Source: Trichaptum fuscoviolaceum (Eukaryota > Basidiomycota > Agaricomycetes > Hymenochaetales > Trichaptaceae). Taken from it: DNA of 64,000 bases. How positions within the stretch are numbered: position 1 is the first letter of the stretch; every line of letters starts with the position of its first letter. A model generated the notes under the pieces. The model saw nothing but the letters and a program-made list of their open reading frames with translations, had not been told where the DNA came from and searched no databases. The stretch covers positions 434,001-498,000 of the forward strand of contig CAJSYZ010000004.1 of assembly GCA_910574455.1 (NCBI GenBank), in the 5' to 3' direction. Both the position numbers and the translations under genes were made by a program. This document shows, piece by piece, positions 22,237-34,953 of the stretch.

Positions 22237-23804
22237 GTAATTAGTGTGCGTCAATGTTCGGGTACGCATCACATTTCCACAAACAGAAAAGTTCATCTTA
22301 ATGTTAATGACTAGGAACGGCCTTTCATCATGCAAGACGACTTTTGTACAATTCGTTCCATTATAAATGTAAATAAACCTCTTCCACGATTTTGACCAGT
22401 CGAGTGCGGTCAGATACTAGAACAACATGCAAGCTCTCGCACACAATACTTCAAGCCCATATCAGTCACCTCCTCACTTGGGGCAAAGAGAATTTCACAT
22501 TTAGCTTACAGCCGTCAAGAGAGGTGAGTGTTCTCAGGATAGTTATCATGTTTTCTGCGTAGCCACGCGATGCGATTTGTGCGTGCATCCTCAGTTTCAT
22601 GAAACATCACCAATTCTCTAGGTGAAGCATCTACAGAGTGCAAGCAGAGGTGCGATTAAACGTCGACGGGCTTGCATTAAGAAAGTTTTGTACACTGCAA
22701 CGACGACGCTCACTGCTCACTGCACAACAGTGCGTGCATAGATTTCGAGGCAATGCAGGTGGAGTACTGTCGGACGCGCATCAGCAAGAGCAGGTGCAGG
22801 AACGTCTTGAGGGGAATGCCGATGTCAGTGCACTTAGTAGCTCGAGGGAGCCGAGGACGCTGTGTCGCTTGGGCACGACCTCCTCTCCCGCAATTTCGCG
22901 AAGTCTGAGATGCTCGTTGTACCCGCATAGCTTGGCGTGCGTCTGTAAGGTGGCCAGGTCCCGCGTCGTAGCTGGCTACGTTTGCTCGACGAAGTCGCTC
23001 AGGATAGTGTGTACGGGTATAGGTCTGAGAGGAGGCTGGTGCTTCTGGTTCGATGATTGCCTGTTAACTAATATCAGCAGATGTTCCCTTCGAGCACAGG
23101 ATTTATTATGCCTACCTGTTTTACACCCGATAACCCAAAGAGTGAGAGTGCTTGCTTCACAGCCAACATTAGCAACCGTTGGTTTCAAGTTTCAACTCTG
23201 ACGCACATCGCCTGATTACCCGGTACACCTTGCTTTCTAGCGACGTTTACGGGGGCAAAAACAACACCATTCCCGTGCCTCAATCTGTATTTCTAGACTC
23301 ACAAGAACAGACCTTGTTCAGCGATCGACCAGAACGAGAAGATTACGAATTGACTCATACCTCACCCAGCACGCCCCACACACGCCCCGTATGCTCCTCA
23401 AACTCCTAGAAGGACAGCACGCCGCTCTTGTCAGCCTCGCTCTACTGGAGTGTAGACATGCCACTGTATGATTTGCGTCGGTCCGCTGATAGCTGCAGAC
23501 GATGAATCATGCGAGGATAGTACTCTGTTTTGCATGCGATTACCCAACGCAACTCTATCGTACCCATCTGCGCTCTCATCCTCGCACTAAGCACCAGCAC
23601 GGTGTCTCCTGCAACTGCTAAGCAAGCAGAAGGTGTTGTCGAAGTGGAAAAGTCCATAAATAGTTGTACACGAAGGGATGCGAAGGCCCAGAGCATAGGT
23701 CTCGGAAGATAAGCAAGGATGGACCAGCATGAAATAACAGCCCATTACTCTGCTTGGTGCTCATCGAGGGCCACTTCATACGCATCAAAACTGTCATCGA
23801 AAAG
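22237..23804. other. Spacer, no supported gene
   Basis: A 187-codon open frame at 22638-23201 and two shorter ones at 23179-23409 and 23530-23712 show no recognisable motif, no consistent splice continuation and no repeat. I cannot exclude a short lineage-specific gene, but nothing in the sequence supports one. Confidence 0.35.
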
Positions 23805-24620
23805 TTTAGATTATTCTAAGGCAATAAAACGTCAGGACACTCACATTCCCTTCAACCACCCCCGCTGCTTCCAGCGCGTCTTTAAACTCCACATCCGACG
23901 ACTCTCGTTCGCAGAACTTCACCAGTTCGTCGGACCGCAGCCATATAGCGCCAAAATTAATCTTCCGCACCGCCGGTGCTTGCCTCTCCTTCGTCTCCGA
24001 TGTCGTTGATTGTATCGGAGTTAGCTGCAACGTGCATGTCGGTGTCTGAGATGTTGTGCGCGACGGAAGTCCCGGAGAGGGGGAGTAGGGGAAGGATGTG
24101 TTAAAGCGGAGGCATGGATGGGGATGACGGCACGTGCGATTGCGTCTGAACGCAACATCTTGGTCAAAACGCTTTGCACGAAAGCTAGGCGGGTATTGTG
24201 CACTAACCGATGGTGCTGACGGTGTCGAAGATGGCAGAGCGGAAGCAGACGTCTTCGTATTTCGTCCCTTCATGCGCAGTAAGCAAAAGGAAGACAATAG
24301 TAGAAGACGAAGACATACCTGGTGCACCCCAACCCTCCCGATGAGACTCCTTGGGCAGCGATGCAAGCGTGATGGCGCATGAACGTAGAAACTCCTCCTC
24401 AATGAACGTGTGTACAGCCTGCCCCCGTAAGTACCACAGACAGCTGACAGTCAAATGCAAAACTGGCTTCGAGTAAATCGGTAAAGGGCATACTTTCGAA
24501 AGACCACCAGTTCCCGTTACAATGCGCCCTCTTGGTATCCTCGTCAACTTCAAGCGCACTAACAACCAATGTTTAGGGCAGAAAGCGAGCGAGATGACGA
24601 GCTGGCCCACGTCGCGCATT
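23805..24620 (-). CDS. Unrecognised multi-exon gene (paralogue of fragment at 20690)
   Basis: Several open segments with plausible splice sites line up on the minus strand: MRDVGQLVISLAFCPKHW to GTGGLSK (24620-24494), then GTATGC...GGCAG as intron, AVHTFIEEEFLRSCAITLAS to GWGAP (about 24420-24320), TKYEDVCFRSAIFDTVSTIG (about 24265-24205), and a final exon with TCTLQLTPIQSTTSETKERQ and VRKINFGAIWLRSDELVKFC to EAAGVVEG (24050-23850). The last exon is duplicated at 20690-20830. I do not recognise the family. A real 5' start and 3' end are not established, and it may be partly decayed. Confidence 0.4.
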
Positions 24621-25551
24621 TCCAGCCTTCACCACAGTTGAAATGAAGCGAATTAAACGACTTTCAATTTTCAACCAGGATCTACGCTGCACTGATGCTA
24701 TTGATGTTTCCGTTGCGCGTCCAGTTCTCATTCGGCGCTGTGCGGACAGCCTGCGAGAGGATGAAGATGTCGGGGACGACGACAACGAGGCCGGTGATGA
24801 CGACGAGACGAGGTTGAGAAAGCGGGTGAAGGTCGATACGTTGAGGTACAAAGCGTGCTTTAGTTTCATTCTGAGCAGCATCAGGAGCGACTACATCGCT
24901 GTCGGAGTGAAAGTTAAAGATGAAGTGCGCGCCGCCGCGCCCGGGTTGTCTGCAACTTCAACCGAAGTTCTCACAGGGTTACTAGAATCATGAATGCATC
25001 CACTGGCAATACATCGAGATCCATTCGAAACCCGTTTGCTCTAGACAAGCATGGGAACATCGAGAATATATCTTCTCGGAAGCATCTGCCTTTCTTCAGC
25101 GATATGAACTCTAATCAGACACGGCTAACAATGCGTAAATCTCCTCACCTGGCAGCGACTACTCGGGCTGGCACTCGTTCTTTGTCCCAGAACTATTCTG
25201 ACAACGTACCCATCTCACTCATCACCACCCACGGCAGCTAAAAATGAATCCGTCTCTGTTCCGCGCAAGCAGTGATAATCCACAGCCGAACGACCATGCA
25301 GTAGGAGGATGAAAGATAGAAGAAGAACACACTCTTTGTCGTCGCTGTCTTATAACGAGGATGGCCATTGCCAGTGGCGGGAGGGCTCAGGGCTGCGGTT
25401 GGTCCCAGAGACAGAAGCGCTCGTCGGCGCTAAAGCTAACTTGAAGATCAGATTGGCGCTAACTCCATCGATAACCTCACTCAGCTACCACCGACATCCC
25501 AGCAACCGATATTCGCTAGAATTTCGCTGACGGGCACTACACGAGGTCACA
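24621..25551 (+). other. Spacer with an acidic 116-codon open frame
   Basis: The frame 24643-24993 encodes an acidic run (REDEDVGDDDNEAGDDDE) next to a basic patch (RLRKRVKV) that could be a nuclear localisation signal. Its 5' end faces the minus-strand gene across 23 bases, so the two compete or are divergent. No domain is visible. The region 24994-25551 precedes the next gene and contains only unconvincing frames. Confidence 0.3.
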
Positions 25552-27301
25552 ATGGCAGAGATTTCGGGTCATCTTTCTGATTCACAAACGATGACAGGTC
25601 AGTCATCTACGATCAATCATCGTACATCTCGTACTGACTTGGTCGCCCTCTTCGCACTCTATCATTGCATACAGGGTGGGATAAGCCTATAGGGTAAATG
25701 TCTTCTCATACCAGATAATAGTATTTCCGGAATTGATCACGAACTTTGCAGGGATATTGAAAAGCTGTCGGGAAAAGTCTGTCATGATATCCGTTCTGGC
25801 GCTTTCCTTCATGTACTAACCAGACCAATGTACAATAGCTTCTTCGACTTGAGTATGGCTTCAGATATACGGGATCTGGTGGTCCACCCGCGCGAGCGGT
25901 TAGGGATGTAAGGAAGATTTTAGAAGGGCTTTTAGACGAAGTACAGGCCTTCAGAACATCGATAGAGTATCCTAACGGTACAGTGTTTTTCTTGGGCATT
26001 AACTACGTCAGTTACTACTTTGACAACATCCTCTTCGACGCTATCAAAGGATGTCAATCTTGCATAAAGGTTTTCCTATCTTGCTACTTTAACTTTGGTG
26101 TTATCGTCTGATGGTCGCCTAGAAAGAAGTTCTAGACTTACGCAAATTGCTCTTTGCGATTTGTACAGAATCCCAGTTCCACAAACGAAAGCAGATTTTC
26201 ACGGCAGTATGTAAAATAAGCATATCACTGGACAAGATATCGTCTTCATTGAGCGCCTTCATTACAATTGGTGTGTGATGCTTAATTCCACTAGAGCATA
26301 ACTTTGACGCCTAAGAACTTTTAGGCATTTCTTCAATCCGGCGTATTCAACAAGAGCAGATGTCTAGCTATCTTTACATGACTACGATCGCTACATTCTT
26401 TTGCGCCGTCGCTGCTACGACTTTGCAATTTACATTTACTGAGACTGGAAGGTCTATTGATAATGCAGTCAACTCGTGTTTGTTTCTGTCCGTAACGTTC
26501 AGTGTCGCTTCAGCTGCAAATAGCTTGATGGCAATGTCATGGAAACAATCCTATGTGTATGGTTATTAATTTCCTTAAGCTTGAGCCAAGCACAGAATAC
26601 TAACCTAATGTCTGCTGCTTAACAGTCGAGCCCCCGAGTCGCATCTCAGCCCGATTATGGAAACCTGGCTGACAAAGGGACCTGTTGTTTCGCTTTACTT
26701 ATCCGGAGCAGCGTATTCTGTGGGTTTTTGTCTCTTCTCGTTTTCCTCGAATCAGGTAATCACATCTATCAGCTATTGTTAGAACGACTGACTCATTTCT
26801 ATACAGCATATCGTAACGAGGGTTCTGACCTTGTTCTTCGCTGCTCTGTATGGTGTTGGTTTGACTCATCTCTATGCAACCTTTGTGGCGGAAAAGTGGA
26901 ATTTCCGGAAACTCACGAAGACGGGTGAAGGACTCATAACCTATCGATCAGCAGTCATCGAAATGTTGGAGCTCCTTTTTCCTATCCAGAGGAGTCCTAG
27001 AGCGATAATTGACGAGGATGAAGATGCGCAAGCTCAGCCAGCTCACAAAGGAGGCTTGCAAGTATTGGTTGGGATGCAACGACGTGCAAGGTCATTATCT
27101 GATCTTGGTACCCATTCTGATATGAGCACGGTTCCTTCTTTGCCACACCGGCGCCACAGTTCCCCAACACTGGCAAGCGCTAAACTCGTACAGAAAGGGA
27201 AAGGGGATCTCATCCCTCCTCCCCCCATTTCCTTCTCTTCAAGTAGATTTCCTAAGGAGAGCCGCTCCAAGTCTGAGACAGTCCGGGGTGAGCTGAAATG
27301 A
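25552..27301 (+). CDS. Multi-pass membrane protein, unassigned fungal family
   Basis: A multi-exon gene. It starts MAEISGHLSDSQTM (exon 1 ends 25597) and continues through short introns, one with a textbook TACTAAC branch point at about 25835, into a soluble helical part (VRDVRKILEGLLDEVQAF, FFLGINYVSYYFDNILF). A membrane region follows with TMTs YLYMTTIATFFCAVAATTLQF, NSCLFLSVTFSVASAANSLM, a segment around VSLYLSGAAYSVGFCLF, and RVLTLFFAALYGVGLTHLYA. The C-terminal about 130 residues are Ser/Pro-rich and basic, probably cytosolic (PPPPISFSSSRFPKESRSKS), ending at 27301. The architecture (helical domain, four hydrophobic segments, disordered tail) is common among uncharacterised agaricomycete proteins. 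I cannot assign a role. Some exon borders in 25700-26300 are approximate. Confidence 0.65.
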
Positions 27302-28119
27302 AAGTTTGAACATTTGATACTCTTTGGTTATATCGCGTTACAATATTTTTCATATTGGGGTTATTTAGCTACTCTGTAGAAGGACAGTGCAGACCATGAA
27401 GTGTAGTAATAATGGATGGAGGGACACGGTAAAGATGAAGAGGAGAGGCTCAATGATGCGTCTGTCAGTAGCCAAATAGTAATTGCGCTTTAATATTTAC
27501 TCAAACTTTGTTTGTCTGAGCTCTCAAACATGTAGTATCTTCTCTTTCTATCACATGTGAACTCTTTCTTCTTCGGAGAAGCTCCTCCAACCCCATATAT
27601 GTATGACACATCCATATCTCCCTGAGTCTAAATACGGAACACTCACTGCAACCTATCTGACCACTGGCATCACTTATCCTACCTGTTACCAAGGCCCGAC
27701 CTACCCCGGATCCCCGTCCTGTGAGACTTAGCTCATTCTCATTCTCATCCCCATCTCAGCCTCGGTTGCAATGCAACAAAATTCTTTCACTCCGATGCCA
27801 GTGGGCTGCGGCCACAGCTACGCGGTTAGTACATGATCCCAGTGCTTTTGTTCTCCCCTTTTTTATTAGCATACATTATGACTAGGCTTGAGATATCGGG
27901 CACTTTATGCCCATGTTTGACTAAGAGCCTCCGGTGTACGCCACCGGGGCTCGCACTCTGATACGCAAAATGTGGATGGACGTTACGCAGCCATAGACAC
28001 CAAGGCTAAGAGACGGAAGAAGAGCCAAGTTAAGATATGGCGGAGAATCAGATACATGCTATTCACTAACAAATACAGAGCATCTACTGACCACAGAAGA
28101 CATAAGGTCAATACACAGT
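27302..28119. other. Spacer with one GC-rich hairpin
   Basis: No gene is supported. At 27925-27952 GAGCCTCCGGTG and CACCGGGGCTC face each other around a five-base loop with a single bulge, followed by CGCACTCTGATACGC. It may be the tip of a decayed inverted-repeat element, but no partner copy was noticed. Confidence 0.4.
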
Positions 28120-30216
28120 TCAAATGTGAGGGACAAGCTCGACCCAATTGACAGTATCGAATGCAGAAGAAGCAAGAGAACGTAGAGAAGTGACAGCCAG
28201 AACAAGAAGCATTAATCGAGATATAAAGTACACTACAGAAGAAATCAACATCAGTATTATGATCAGCGAAAGAAGAAAACTGCGAGGTATTCTTCTTATA
28301 GCCTCGTATTTTATACGAAGATCATTGACTAAATCCAATATCCAAGTGCCCACAAATGACATGGCGCACGTACCAACTATACCCAAAGACACAACTCTCC
28401 ACAAGATCTGATCGGCTTGCGAAGGAAACCTGAAATGCCACGCGAGGCAGTGGACTCCTCCGAAAAGTGCGCCTGCGATAGAGGCAGCCGTGAACAACGG
28501 CTTTATTTCGGCATCCTCACTGTAGAACATCATAGAGAAGAATCCAGGCTGGTCGGAGACCACATGTCCGCTATCCGCCGCGGAATTGTGTAGAATTTGT
28601 GATATGGGTTCATAAATTCCAAAGATTACCGCATAGGACAGCATTGTCAATTCAAGACCAAAAAGGCTCGCTACGGATGTTCCAATAACCATGAGTGTCC
28701 TATATGCCTGCTAGATTATGATCACATAAGAGACCAGTACATGATATAGGAGAACAAGAGATGTACTTACTTCCACGAGAGACATTTCTTCCGTCGAACA
28801 ATCCAACCTGACTCGATGAGCTTCTTCAGGAGACTCCCGGTCGAGAACCTCAAGACCAAGATAGTCTTCATTCTCTCTGGTGCGTTGCATCTCCACACTC
28901 TTCCCCCCATTCGCCCTCCTAATTACCATCACAAAGTATTGATACCTCTCAGAAATATAGAGGTTGAAATTGCAAGCGAGGACTCCAATCACCTCAACAA
29001 ACTTAGAGAGTGCACACATGATTTTTCCAGGTACGAATACACGGAATATGGTGAGTGCATTGGTCAACCCTTTGATCAATGTGACGACAGACGTCCAGAG
29101 GTGTCTCCGGAACTCGAATCCCAGTTCCGAATCCGAGAAATTCCACGTAATGTCCTCGGATCTCCTCGCAAGGACATCTTCTGCGCCCTTAGTCCGAATT
29201 ACCACCGGGTAGCGCACATCGCGAGGCTTGCTCCACCAGAAGATGTACATGACGCTGTTCAGCCCGGCGAGAGCAGCAGTAGTGAGTTCCGTCTCCGTAA
29301 TCGCTAAGCCTTGCACTGCCCGAGTGACGATCTGAGCGATAAACCAGGATAGTTTTAAGAGAGCGATGCATTTGGATAGAGCGTCGCCCTTGCTCTTGTC
29401 ATTGATCTCGTCCTCCGTGATGGTTGGGAAGCTGATGAGGTTCTCGGAGAGAGCAAGTTTGAGGGCGTTAGTGGTAAGGACGCCTTGCCAGATGTTATCC
29501 GTAAGAGTCTTGTCCGGGTAATAGTAGGTGGACCAGGACTCTTCTGAAATCTCGTGTCGATAGTGGAACCGCTTGTGGATGAGATCACCACTTTGCGAGT
29601 TTCTGATCCGCAAGTTTATTGTGTTCGACCATTCATACCCACAGACTTCTTGGCTACGGAGAACGGGACCCAAGCCTCTGCAGAAAAACGTCTCGCGCTG
29701 AGTAGTAATAAGACGAAAGCCACCCATTTGTAGGAAATGACCGTGCGTTGTAGTCCACGGTGTACGAATTGGATGCTCTATATCTCGATTAATAATACAT
29801 AAACCAAGAGCTCAATTATACGCACGTGGATCCGGAGATGCCCTTCTGATAGCTTCATTTACTGCCTCCTTAATCGTCACAGCTCCTCTCCACTGCTTGA
29901 AAGCCCACACAATCATGAACTCCGGTGCGAGGATCGAGAAGAACATGAGGTAGACACGCCGAAATCGCAGCGTCCATTCGCCCTCTCCTTTGAACGGTAC
30001 GTTTGGATGGACTGACACCCAAGTGCACGCGAGTGTCGTGGCAAGACAACTCCAAATGATGTCCAGCACTGTCCGAGTAGAAGTACCGCTAGAATGGTCG
30101 TCGCGAGCGTAGATGGGCATGTTTAGGGCGGAGGACGTCAAAGTGGGCACATGAAGTGGTACAGCATGAGTACTGTAGCGTTTGAGAAAATACGTGAGTG
30201 CGATAAGAAAGATCAT
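28120..30216 (-). CDS. Membrane-protein family, copy B
   Basis: The ATG at 30216 begins MIFLIALTYFLKRYSTH. Exon 1 carries IIWSCLATTLACTWVSVHPN and APEFMIVWAFKQWRGA and ends near 29823. Exon 2 begins before TTTHGHFLQMGGF and holds FPTITEDEINDKSKGDALSK, ETELTTAALAGLNSVMYIFW and a variable charged linker, ending SLVE at about 28787. Exon 3 resumes QAYRTLMVIG and carries MMFYSEDAEIKPLF, ALFGGVHCLAW, several hydrophobic helices and the terminal ELVPHI. About eight or nine membrane segments are likely. All frames are intact. It is the most divergent of the complete copies in the linker. No enzymatic motif is visible and its role is unknown; it probably sits in a cellular membrane. Confidence 0.8.
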
Positions 30217-32789
30217 AGTGAGCAACAGAAGGAGGTAGAAACGGATGATATGGCTGGATAAAGGATGCCACCGCGTCCCAAATAAATGGATGGAAATGCA
30301 GGCCGTTCTCTAGCGCATTGTGTGTGCATGGATAAGGTGTAACAGAAAGGATGAGACGTGCATCTCATTCTGTGCACTCATTAAATGTCAATGCGGCGTT
30401 GTATATACTGTCAATGGAAGGGTGATGAGTAAATGACTCTACATCAGAATGATCAGAATGCATCGTGAGTGGTTGGCGTGCGGTGTGCCAAATGCGCTTC
30501 TTCAGTAGGCAGTGTGTGTTGAGCAGGCACTTGACAGGCTTAGGTTGGTGGCGGGTTGCGTAAAGAGTCGAGGTGCACCAAGGCAAGTCTTGAGGTCTCA
30601 GTTGGTAGAGGCCCTAGAGGGTGTGGAAGAGTTGAGTCAGTTGACGCAAGGCTGCGCATGCCGATCTGCCGTCACGGTGCAGCGTGCTCACCCGGGCCGC
30701 CGGAGCAGAGACGGGTCGATGCCGGAAAAGGTTAAGGCCGGGCCTTCCCTTGGGAGCGGCTTTGTCAAGGTTTCGAGCTTCAAGGCTTGGTGAAGACCGC
30801 GCAATGCCTGTGTGCCACCCGACTTATTGCTTAATGCCTAGCGGACGCTACACTCTATAACAATACCCTATTGGACAAGGTCTTATTCCACCCGGTTCAT
30901 TGTAACTTAAATAGACTACTATGCAGCCTGGCTACCCAGCGGACGCTACCCGCTTTAAAAGCAGCAGATTCCACCTGCTATATCAAAGCTCAGTGGTTAT
31001 TGCCGACATCCGGGGTGCAGAATGGAAGTAAGGTGTGTATTGTACTTCAATTTCTATTTACAATCTCCCGTGGACTGAAAATGGGCGGCGTAGACGCTAC
31101 TGTAGTTCTCAACAAGCTCGATTTTGTTGAGCAATAATGGTTGTGATGGTAAATTGTGAATACAAGTTCGGAGCATGACATGATACGGCACCGTGACGGT
31201 GTCGGTAGGCATAGTCGTGCTAGACCACGCGGTTCCGAAATGAAGTGGCAGTGCGGATCGCTGGAAATCAAAGTCATTGATTTGCCGGCTCTGGCTCCGG
31301 ATCTACTCATCCTAACCAGTCGTCGTCTTGAGAGATGTGAACTGTTTCGCCCTCAATCACCCTTGTTTTCCTCCTGTGATTGCAGATTACAGCGTTGTCG
31401 ATGAACCGAGCCACGCCAGAGGATGTCAGCCTGCGTAAATGCCAAACAAATTAATTTGCGAATATGAGTTCCCACATCAGAGGAAACCGTCGTATATACA
31501 AGACCAAGACAAATAGCACCCACACGGGCCTAAATTCGGAGCAAGAACAAGATTTAAAGATTTCTCGGTCAGTCCAGACAGTTCGGTAATGAGCGCGATG
31601 AATGTTACGTTACGGGTGCTCGCAAAATTACAAAGGTACATATACATATAAAATGAGGTACGCGACCAACCTTGAAATCTTGAAAAGTCGTTAAGCAAGA
31701 GCCGGTGATACATCTGTTACGAAGGGGCAGCAATATTGTAAATGTAAATGGCCATCATGATATTTCTTGAGAACGAAACACCAAGAGGTTGTGGCCGCCG
31801 CGAATTTGATTTATAAGGAGAAACTACCTTGAATGCATATGGGGAACACCAAGAAAAACACATGCGCCCTCCGTGCCAAGAGAAGTCATTGCAACTCACC
31901 TGGCAGCTTAAGAGAAATCGTTGATGGGTAACAGCGACGTCCACCTGCGCATCAGTCGGTCTTTGGTCTCGAGGCTTACCCATTTTGATCAATGAAGCGC
32001 CCCTGCTCGACGTCTGCGTGGTCGTTCGGGCGGCGCGGGCATCCGCGGGTAGCCGGCGACAGCGTTGCAGAGCGCATGGGTTCTATGGCTGTAAAATTTG
32101 CGCCCCGTACTGCGTCAAACGGCCCGACGAATAACCACTACGAAAACAGCTTTCAGGTTGTCTGATGTACAAGTTCTTCAGAGGTTGGCGCCAATGAGGT
32201 ATGTGAGGTATGAGGCCGACTACGTAGCCCTCCGCAATCAGTTTGACTATTTTCTAAACATATGAGTTAAATCAGCCTTGGAAACTCATAAATAGTGGAC
32301 GTAGAATCCTACCTGACGCCGAAGAAATTGCAAGTTGCATTGAGTGAATGCCTTCGGCAACAGCGTCCAAGAAGTAGAAGTTTCATAGTACGCATCGCAT
32401 AACCATCAGCGGGTTTCAACGGATCTGGCTGGGTACGTGAGTTCCGGTAAACAAACTGACTTGCCTTCCATGACTATAGAGATTAACGTCCACATGAGCT
32501 ATTGATGCGAATGGTCACAGGGATCTTTGCTAGCACAGCAAAGGCGCACTGGTCACTTTCAGACATTTTGCTTTCCTTAGGGTTGCTTTGATGCGAGAGA
32601 CTGATCAAAAGATGACACGCCTAACTGAACAGTATATAGAGCCTGCTGCTGCGATGCCGAGAAAGCATTCAAGTCTAAGTCGAGCATCCAGCAGCCTCCC
32701 AGAGACAGAACAGCTCGCTTTCACATCTTACCACTTCCTTCACGCACACCACTTCTCTTCGCATCCTTCACAACTCGTCGCTAGGCAGC
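30217..32789. other. 2.6-kb spacer, no supported gene
   Basis: Short open frames are scattered on both strands but none has a motif or splice continuation. AGCGGACGCTAC occurs twice (about 30840 and 30939), a possible trace of an old duplication. The last few hundred bases before 32790 are likely the promoter of the oxidase gene. Confidence 0.4.
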
Positions 32790-34073
32790 ATGGTTAACAC
32801 TCCTATTGTCATGTGGCGCGACCTGACGCCCTACCACACACGCCTCGTTCAGCCCACTGCATCCTCTCCCCACGTCCTCATCGTCGGCGCAGGCGTGACC
32901 GGACTCGTGACTGCCTGGGTACTCCTTGACCGGGGCTACAAGGTCACCATCGTCTCGAAGGACTGGGCCAACTTCAGCACTCACAACCGCCTGACCGCGC
33001 AGATCGCCGGTGCTCTCTGGGAGTACCCCCCAGCCGTCTGCGGGTCCCACACCGACCGTATCTCTCTGTCCAACTCTAAACGCTGGTGCATGACCGCCTA
33101 CCATGCCTGGGACGCCATCGCCACCGTTCCAGAGCTCAGCCGTGCAGCAGGCGTGAAGATGATGCCTTCCGACTTTTTCTTCCCTGGTCGGGTGGTAGAC
33201 GACCCAGCTCAGTTCTCGAAGATGGCGGAGATCATCTCCAGCGGCGTCAGGGGCTTCCGCCAGGACCCGAAGCTGATAGAAGAGCGAAGGGTCAGCCCGA
33301 ACTACGGCGCTGTGGATGCGTACGAGCTCCTGTCGCCGATTATTGACACTGATCAGGCCATGATGTGGCTCATGAGTCTTGTCCACGGCAAAGGCGCGAC
33401 CACCATCACGGAGACTATCACTGGCGACTTGCTCGATCAAGAGGAGACTCTGCGTGCGAGGTTTGGCGCTGACGCTATCGTTAACGCGACCGGCCTGGCT
33501 GGAACAGAGATAGCTGGCGACTCTTCTTGTTATCCTATTCGAGGCGCTCTGATCCGCGTCATCAACGACGGCAAGGACTATCCCAAGGTCGAGGCGTCCT
33601 TGACCATCACTGCCGACGCCGTGCACGACTCCAACGAGATCGTCTTCCTCGTCCCGCGCAACGACAACATTCTCCTCATCGGAGGCATCGCCCAGCCCAA
33701 CGAGTCCAAACTGGACCTGACCCTCGACTCGCCCATCGTCAAGCGCATGCGCGATCGCTGCGAAGCGTTCCTCCCATGCCTCAAAAAGGCTCGTCTCGAT
33801 TCCACTTACCCACTGGCTCAGGGACTCCGACCCTTCAGAGCGAGGAATGTTCGCGTCGAGCGGGAGCTTCGCTGTATCCCTGGTACCGAGAGGCCAAGCA
33901 GGATCGTCCACTCGTATGGACAGGGCGGTGCCGGATGGAGTTTGTCCTTTGGCTGCGCAGGAGACGTAGCGGGTCTGCTGGAGGAGGCGATGCGAGACTT
34001 GGTTCCTACACCCATGGATATGGACCAGACGTACTGCGATGACTCTGATTCGCAAAGCAGCTCGTCAATGTAG
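32790..34073 (+). CDS. FAD-dependent D-amino-acid-oxidase-like protein
   Basis: An intronless 427-residue protein. Residues 28-45 form the Rossmann dinucleotide motif (HVLIVGAGVTGLVTAWVLL), followed by the acidic/strand region and a loop (NRLTAQIAGALWEYPPAVCG) typical of D-amino acid and D-aspartate oxidases. The C-terminal DAO signature is seen as HSYGQGGAGWSLSFGCAGD, and QGLRPFRARNVRVERE carries the Arg that in this family binds the substrate carboxylate. Family members oxidatively deaminate D-amino acids to 2-oxoacids, releasing ammonia and hydrogen peroxide. The protein ends SQSSSSM, without the SKL-type peroxisomal signal common in the family. Codon usage is visibly more GC-rich at third positions than in the neighbouring membrane genes. 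Start chosen at the ATG after the pyrimidine-rich leader. Confidence 0.88.
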   Translation: MVNTPIVMWRDLTPYHTRLVQPTASSPHVLIVGAGVTGLVTAWVLLDRGYKVTIVSKDWANFSTHNRLTAQIAGALWEYPPAVCGSHTDRISLSNSKRWCMTAYHAWDAIATVPELSRAAGVKMMPSDFFFPGRVVDDPAQFSKMAEIISSGVRGFRQDPKLIEERRVSPNYGAVDAYELLSPIIDTDQAMMWLMSLVHGKGATTITETITGDLLDQEETLRARFGADAIVNATGLAGTEIAGDSSCYPIRGALIRVINDGKDYPKVEASLTITADAVHDSNEIVFLVPRNDNILLIGGIAQPNESKLDLTLDSPIVKRMRDRCEAFLPCLKKARLDSTYPLAQGLRPFRARNVRVERELRCIPGTERPSRIVHSYGQGGAGWSLSFGCAGDVAGLLEEAMRDLVPTPMDMDQTYCDDSDSQSSSSM

Positions 34074-34953
34074 TGCCCCATGCACATACACGGTCACGGT
34101 CATATTATTCTGCCTTATAGATGGCCCGTAATTTAAAAGTTGATAAATAGATAGCATGAATAATGTATAATCAATTAAAGCAATAACATACCATGTCCAT
34201 TTCTACTCATCGACGCTACCATTCTCGGCGAAGTTCCCGGCCTTTCAGTCGCAAAGGAAATAAGACAATCAATACAAGCCCTCACAACAAGATAGTATGA
34301 GTACATACATAGTACCAATTGTCCATACGCAGAATCCTCTATCGTGTAACGCGAGTGGTGTTGTGACTTGTGGCGGATGATGAATTCCTGCGCGGCGCCG
34401 CGAGAAAAATGACGTTGGCACGGTGGATTACGTCCACACTCAACAGGCCTTCACGCTGAGACATATCGTCTCTTATTGAGGGCTAGAACTGCATTCCAGA
34501 GAGAAAGCGCCATTTAGCAGATGTTCTCTTGTAGCTCTGCAATCTGCAAACACTGATATCGGTAAACCACCAAGCACCTACGCATTTGCAGTTATAACTT
34601 ACTTAAGAGTGTAATAGCTATACTTTCATAATCCTCGGCGTATCACGAGCGTAGATCGTAGACGTCTTTTGCGAGCGTAGCTAGTTAGTGGATGTATCGG
34701 TTATCGACGATAACTTATCGTGTATCCGGCAGAGCAGTCACGGTGCCACTGGCACTGGCAGTGCTGACGTCATTTCTTCCCACTCAGGCTCATCAGCTTT
34801 CAGCCTGAGTGTCTCCAAAACTTGAACCGAAAGCCCTTTCTTAACCATAACCTAGAGCTTGAAAGCAATTGAAACATAGTCGAAGGTAAGTCTTTGAAGA
34901 TAGTAAACTAATGTCTGATATGATTATTCAAAGGATAGACCGATGTACAGGAC
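34074..34953. repeat. Spacer with palindromic words
   Basis: No gene. At 34735-34830 CACGGTGCCACTGGCACTGGCAGTGCTGACGTC is followed by CACTCAGGCTCATCAGCTTTCAGCCTGAGTG, an inverted CACTCAGGCT/AGCCTGAGTG pair, and ACTTGAACC. The rest is AT-rich sequence between the convergent oxidase gene and membrane-family copy C. Confidence 0.6.

Noticed and set aside
32781..34055. A 424-codon open frame on the minus strand opposite the oxidase gene
   Set aside because: It mirrors the oxidase exactly. Its openness follows from the NNC/NNG codon bias of the real gene, and its protein has no recognisable motif.
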